Source: Deltaproteobacteria bacterium (lineage in GTDB: Bacteria; Myxococcota_A; Bradymonadia; UBA7976; VGTA01). Taken from it: DNA of 19,248 nucleotides. The notes beneath the pieces are model-generated. The model had not been told where the DNA came from. It saw only the letters and a list, made by a program, of their open reading frames with translations, and did not search any database. The DNA lies in NCBI GenBank assembly GCA_016874875.1, contig VGTA01000007.1, positions 1 to 19,248 on the forward strand. Reading direction: 5' to 3'. Both the position numbers and the translations under genes were made by a program. Every line of letters begins with the position of its first letter. Position 1 is the stretch's first letter. Of this stretch, positions 14,803 through 19,248 are shown piece by piece.

Positions 14803-17800
14803 ATGCGCGCCCCCTCCTCCCGCTCCAGACCCCGCGCGCCCGCCCCGCGCGCCTCCCTGAGCGCCTCCCTGCGCGCCTCCCTGCGCGCCTCCCTGCGCGC
14901 CTCCCTGCGCGCCTCCCTGAGCGCCTCCCTGAGCGCCTCCCTGTGCGCCACGCTCAGCGCCTGCTCCCTCATGCTCGACCCAGCCGTCTGCGAGCGCGAC
15001 GCCGACTGCCAGGGTGGCGTCTGTCAGCTCGGGGTCTGCGTGGGGCCCCTCACGCCCTCGGGGGGCGGGGGGGGGGAGGCGGGGGGCGCGGGAGCGAGCG
15101 GGGCGGGGGAGGCAGGCGGCGCGGGCAGCGCGGGCGGCGCGGGCGGCGCGGGCGGCGCGGGCGGAGAGGGCGGCGAGGGCGGCGCGGGCGGCGCGGCGGG
15201 GAGTCCGCCCCCCGACATGGCGCCCCCTGACGCCAGCCCCCCCGAGGCGTTCGCGTGCCGCTTCCTGGCCGAGGAGAGCGCCGTGGGCGGCGCGCGCCTC
15301 TACGAGGGGGCGCTCTACTCAGGGGCGCGGGAGGTGCAGGTGCTCGTGGAGCTAGTGGCGCCGCCGGCGTGGCGCGACCGCCTCCGCGTGCTGGTGGACG
15401 GCGAGGAGGCGCCGCTCTCGCCGCTCGATAGCCAGGGCGAGGGCCGGGGCGACGGCCAGGGCGCGGGGCAGGGCGCGGGGCAGGGCGCGGGGCAGGGCGA
15501 GGGTCAGGGCGGCGCGCAGGGCGGCGCGCAGCAGGGCGGCGCGCAGGGCGGAGGGGGGCGCGAGGGACTCTATCGGGTCGCCGTGACGCTCACTGGCGAG
15601 GGGGCGCACAGACTCCGCGCCGTGATCGGCGACCCGCTCGACGTGCGCTGCGCCGATGCCCTGACGGTGTATCTCGACGAGCGCGCCCCCGCGCTCAGCG
15701 TGGCGCGCCCTGCCACGCGCGAGGAGTGGCTCGGGGCGCAGGTGGGCGCCCCGTCGGCGCAGGTGGAGCTGGCGCTGAGCGACGCGAGCCCCGTCGCGCT
15801 CAGCCTGAACGGTGAGGTGGTGGCGCGCGACGTCACCGCCGCCCGCCTCACCCACGAGGCGCCGCTCGTGGAGGGCGACAACCTCCTCACCTTCACCGCC
15901 GCCGACCTCGTGGGCAACGCCGCCCCCCCCGTGGAGGTGCTCTTCCGCTACGACCCCACCCCGCCCCTCCTGCGCCTCACGAGTCCAGAGGGCGCGAGCG
16001 TCAACGTCAACGCCCGCCTCCTGCCGCTGCGGGGGCAGGTCTACGCGCGCGACGTCAACGGCGAGGGGGCGGGCGTGGAGCCGGGGGCGCGGGTGGAGGT
16101 GCGCGCGAGCGGCGCGGGGGGCGTGCAGGGCGACCGCCAGCTGGCCACCGCCGACGCGCAGGGGCTCTTCTCCGCGCAGGTGTCGCTCGCCGAGGGCCTC
16201 AACGCCGTGGACGCCTGCGCCTACGACCGCGCGGGCAACGCCAGCTGCGCGCGCCTCACCGCCCTCTACGTGCCCCTCGCCCCCTGCGTCAACCTCACCT
16301 CCGCGCCCTACTCGAGCGCGCGCGCCTACACGCTCACCGGCAGCGTCTGCGACGGCGTCACCGCCGCCGAGCTCAGCGTGGACGGCGGCGCGCCGCAGCC
16401 CCTCGCGCTCGCCGGGCGCCAGCTGAGCGCCGCCGTGCCCCTCACGGCGCCCGGGGCGCCCCGCCTCCTGCGCGTGACGGCGCGCTCGGCGGACGGGCAG
16501 GCGGCGACGGCAGAGCTGAGCGTGACGCTCGACGAGTCGCCCCCCAGCGTCACGCTGGTGACGCCCCCCCCCGGCCTGTGCACCAACGCCGCCGCCGTGG
16601 ACATCTGCGCGCGCGTCGAGGAGCCGCAGAGCGGGGTGGCGCGCGTGCTGGTCAACGGCGCCCTCGAGGACCGCGGCGCGGTGGGGGGGCCGCAGTGGTG
16701 GCGCGACTTCTGCGTCTCGCGCCCGCTCGAGAGCGGCGCGCGCGACCTCTCGGTGGAGGTGGTCAACGGCGCGCAGCTCCGCGCCACGGCGTCCACGTCG
16801 GTGCAGGTGGACCGCATCGCGCCCACGGTCACCTTTGGGCGCGCCGAGCGCGCGTGGTACGCCGCGGACGCGCGCGGGCTGGTGCGCGTGCAGGGGACCG
16901 TGTCGAGCGCGGGGTGCGGGCTGAGCGCGCAGGGCTTCCGCGTGTTCTCGCTCCGCCGCGACTCGGGGGGGGCGCTGGCGCGGGAGGGGGTGGGGCGCGT
17001 GCCCGCCCTGGCCACGGACGGCTCGTTCACCTACCAGGACACCTTCGCCAGCGGCGAGCAGGCCATCGAGGTGGACCTCGCAGACCAGGCGGGCAACGCG
17101 CGCACGACGCGACGACGCGCCACGCGCTCCGCGTGGACGCCACGGCGCCGCTGCTCACGCTCCTAGAGCCGGCGGCGGGGGTGACGCGGGGGCGGGCGGG
17201 GGCGCTGCAGGTGCGCGTGCGCCTCGACGAGGAGGAGAGCGGGCTCGACGTCACGTCGGTGACCGCCAACGGCGTCCCGCTCACCACGCGCCTCATCCCC
17301 GGCTCCGCGCCGCCCGCCTTTGAGGCGCAGGGCGCCCTGCCGTTCCCCGAGGGGACCCACGAGATCGAGGTGGTGGCGCGCGACGCCGTGGGCAACGAGG
17401 GCGCGCTCACCCTCACCTACCAGCGCGACCTCACGCCCCCCGCGGCCACCCTCGTGTCGCCGGCGGCGGGGGAGGGGGCGCACGGGGTGGAGGCGGTGTT
17501 GGTGGAGGCGAGCGACGACGCCTCGGGGGTGCAGGGCGTGCGCGTCAACGGGGTGACGGCGACGCGGGTGGGGGGGCTGTGGGTGAGCGACCCGGTGACG
17601 CTCAGCCCCGCGCTCAGCCCCGCCGCCCCCGCGCTGAGCGTGGAGGTCACCGACCTCGCGGGCAACGCCGTGGCGCTCCCCCCCGCCCCCGTAGCGCTCC
17701 CCCCCTTCGCCCTCCGCCCGCCGCTCCGCAGCGGCCTGCCGAGCGAGGAGGGCGGCGTGGAGGAGGTGGGGGCGCTGCTGTGGGGGCGGTGGCGGGGGGG

Positions 17801-19208
17801 GGCGCTCGGCGCGCTGACCCTCACCACCCTCGCGGCGGACGCGGCGGGGGCGCCGGGGGTGGTGGGGCTGAGCGCGGCGGGGGCGGGGCTGCTCTCGCCG
17901 GCGCCCCCCGCGGCGCGCTGGGCGCTCGCCGCGGAGCCCGCCCTCCCCGCCGCCGCCGCCCTCGCCGGGGCGCGCGCCGTGAGCCTGGGGGGCGCGCTGG
18001 CGCTCGTGGGCCTCACGCCGCCCACGCCGCCCGCCCTCACCCCCGCCCTGCGCGCCTGGTCGTCGAGCGCGGCGCAGGGGGGGCGGCTCGCCGAGCGCCC
18101 CCTCGCCGCCACGCCCCTCACCGCCGACGCGCTCCACGCCCACGACGTCAACGGCGACGGCGCCCACGACCTGATCACCTTCACGGCGGGGCTGCAGCCG
18201 CGCCTGTTTCGGCAGGGGGCGGACGGGCAGCTCTCGTTCGACAACAATGGGCTCACCGCGCGCGGCCTCCGGCAGGGGGCGGACGGGCAGCTCTCGTTCG
18301 ACAACAACGGGCTCACCGCGCGCGGCCTCACGGGCCTCACCGACCCCGCCGGCGGGCGCGCGCGCCTGTGGAGCGTGGACGTCAACGGCGACTCGCTCCC
18401 CGATGTGGTGCAGCAGGACGGCGCGCAGCCGGGGACGGGCGCGCCCGTGGGCGCCAAGCTGTGGGTGGCGAGTCTCGTCACCGCGGGGGGCGCCTACAGC
18501 TACACGAGCGACCCGTCGTTCCCCCCGCAGCCCCTCAGCGGCCTCGCGCGCCTCGACTGGGACGCGGAGGGCGAGGAGCAGAGCGGCGCGCCGCGCCTCG
18601 ACCTGCTCGCGTGGGAGGGCGCCGCCCTGCGCCGCTACGCCCCCCTCGCCAACGGCGGGTGGCGGGTGGACGAGCTAGGCGCGCTCCCCGGGGCGGTCCG
18701 CGGCGGCGTGGCGGTGGACCTCGACGGCGACGGCGCGCAGGAGCTTTTGCTCTACGGCGCGTGGGGGATGCAGGCGCGCGACGCGCGCGGCGAGGCGCAC
18801 GCCGCGCTCACCCCCGCGCTCGCCCCCGTGGACTCCGTGACGCCCGCCGACGTGGACGAGGACGGCGACGAGGACCTCATCGTGGTGAGCGGCGGCGACG
18901 TGTGGCTCGCCCTCGCCAACGGGGCCGCCGCCCGCCCCGCCGGCCTCAGCGCCGTCCGCCTCCGCCCCCGCCGCGCCGCCGCCGCCGACGCCCTCGGCGT
19001 CACGGTGCTCGTGGACGAGGACGGCGACTTTAGCTTTGAGCGCGTGGTGGAGGCGCGCCCCTTCGGCGACACCCTGATTCCGTTCAGCGGGGCGGGGGTG
19101 GTGAATCTGCAGGTGGTGTTCCCCGACCGCGGCGCGCCCCTCGCCAACGAAGCGCCGCTCTCGACCCCCAAGGGCGCCACGGTGGACGCCCTTGAACCCG
19201 CGCAGTGA
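14803..19208 (+). CDS. large lipoprotein with Ig-like repeats and an FG-GAP/VCBS propeller, frameshifted by an 8-bp duplication
   Basis: ATG 14803 has GAGGTGAG just upstream. The signal peptide is built of ASLR/ASLS repeats and ends CATLSAC, a good lipobox (LSAC). A Cys-rich ERDADCQGGVCQLGVC module and a Gly/Ala-rich tether (15061-15198) follow. Then come several Ig-like domains marked by DLVGNA, YDRAGNAS, ADQAGNAR, DAVGNEG and TDLAGNA motifs, each followed by a TPP/DATAP-type domain border. The C-terminal half has FG-GAP/VCBS calcium-binding motifs: DVNGDGAHDL, DVNGDSLPDV, DLDGDGAQEL and DVDEDGDEDL, indicating a beta-propeller. A duplicated 8-mer at 17104-17119 shifts the frame: the first part would stop at 17166 (787 aa), and the rest continues in another frame to TGA 19206-19208. 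Removing 8 bp gives 4398 nt, exactly 1465 codons plus stop, and restores NARTTRHALRVDATAP. It is probably a surface adhesin-like lipoprotein working with the PEGA protein encoded upstream (inference). Confidence 0.82.
14851..14958. repeat. 12-bp tandem repeat forming the lipoprotein signal peptide
   Basis: Eight units of gcctccctgNgc start at 14851, 14863, 14875, 14887, 14899, 14911, 14923 and 14935, and a ninth at 14947 is degenerate. They encode ASLS/ASLR repeats. The inner units carry Arg (ASLR x4), which is unusual inside a signal-peptide core; the last 12-16 residues before the lipobox are the Arg-free ones. Confidence 0.95.
15061..15198. repeat. Gly-rich low-complexity tether (9-bp ggcgcgggc units)
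   Basis: A run of Gly-Gly-Ala codons, with 9-bp ggcgcgggc-type units in its centre, encodes a flexible Gly/Ala stretch of about 46 residues between the lipidated Cys-rich N-terminus and the first folded domain. It would act as a tether spanning the distance from the membrane. Confidence 0.85.
15457..15555. repeat. 12-bp repeat encoding a GQGA/GGAQ insertion
   Basis: Eight cagggcgNgggg/cagggcggcgcg units run from 15457 to 15555, with one extra CAG codon at 15529-15531. They encode a Gln/Gly-rich loop inserted inside the first beta domain, between VDGEEAPLSPLDSQ and GLYRVAVTL, and so probably form an expanded loop. Confidence 0.88.
17104..17119. repeat. 8-bp tandem duplication that shifts the reading frame
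   Basis: acgacgcg occurs at 17104-17111 and again at 17112-17119. With one copy the lipoprotein reads GNARTTRHALRVDATAP across an Ig-like domain border; with two it reads GNARTTRRRATRSAW and soon stops. Confidence 0.93.
18210..18329. repeat. 60-bp in-frame tandem duplication in the beta-propeller
   Basis: 18210-18269 and 18270-18329 differ at one position (T at 18248, C at 18308, a silent Asn codon change). Twenty residues beginning RQGADGQLSFDNNG are repeated exactly. The length is in frame, but it adds a 20-residue stretch within one propeller blade. Confidence 0.96.
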
Positions 19209-19223
19209 GCAGAGCAGAGCCTC

Positions 19224-19248
19224 ATGACGAGCACACATCGACAGCTTC
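19224..19248 (+). CDS. possible start of a further gene (only 8 codons visible)
   Basis: ATG 19224 begins MTSTHRQL and runs off the right edge 16 nt after the lipoprotein stop. The upstream sequence agcagagc is only a weak ribosome binding site. Position and strand would fit a third gene of the 13311-19208 operon, but eight codons are not enough to establish a gene. Confidence 0.3.

Noticed and set aside
1..19248. tRNA, rRNA, transposase, integrase, phage or toxin-antitoxin genes
   Set aside because: None was recognised on either strand. The duplications are simple tandem copies without terminal inverted repeats or target-site features of insertion sequences.

Overview
The window is extremely G+C-rich, with almost every third codon position G or C and only a few short A+T-rich islands, all intergenic. 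It carries mostly exported, lipidated or membrane-anchored proteins of kinds common in Myxococcota/Bradymonadota-type bacteria (the former Deltaproteobacteria): a PA14 protein, a PPC/Cys-rich lipoprotein, a TPR-PEGA protein, an Ig-like/FG-GAP lipoprotein and a YfbK-like VWA protein. The ribosomal protein S4 belongs to the zinc-less type. The lineage call is an inference from domain content; there is no rRNA or other phylogenetic anchor.

Layout. 1-737 (-): PA14-domain exported protein, running off the left edge. 919-1275 (+): small membrane protein. 1272-1910 (-): divergent YrdC/Sua5 protein, overlapping it tail to tail. 1974-3975 (+): HEAT-like + THUMP-like + RNA methyltransferase fusion, frameshifted. 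4182-6420 (-): lipoprotein with three PPC domains and Cys-rich repeats, frameshifted. 6732-7361 (-): rpsD, standing alone. 9746-13029 (-, frameshifted) and 7549-9759 (-): a two-gene operon of a large exported membrane-anchored protein followed by a VWA-fold protein with a degenerate metal site. A repeat-filled divergent intergenic region follows, then a two-gene plus-strand operon: 13311-14750 (TPR-PEGA protein) and 14803-19208 (Ig-like/FG-GAP lipoprotein, frameshifted). A new reading frame may begin at 19224. No tRNA, rRNA, CRISPR array, transposase or phage gene was seen.

The dominant signal is tandem repetition at every scale. Four of the nine substantial genes are broken, and in each the break coincides with a gain or loss of a tandem unit whose length is not a multiple of three: +49 bp, -8 bp inside a 24-bp array, +62 bp, +8 bp. 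Reversing each event gives an exact multiple of three from a well-placed start to the stop (650, 748, 1073 and 1465 aa). Exact 97-bp and 59-bp duplications lie between genes and a 60-bp in-frame duplication lies in a beta-propeller. Signal peptides of four exported proteins are built from tandem 12-bp units, and tandem repeats straddle four stop codons. Either the lineage has very active replication slippage, possibly giving reversible ON/OFF switching of surface proteins, or some events are assembly errors in very G+C-rich DNA. The sequence alone cannot decide.

How the genes may work together: the two divergent operons at 7549-19208 probably build cell-envelope machinery (a VWA-type surface protein with a membrane-anchored partner, and a PEGA periplasmic protein with a large surface lipoprotein). 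Their exact roles are unknown. The YrdC protein, the methyltransferase and S4 are translation-related, but nothing shows that they are co-regulated.
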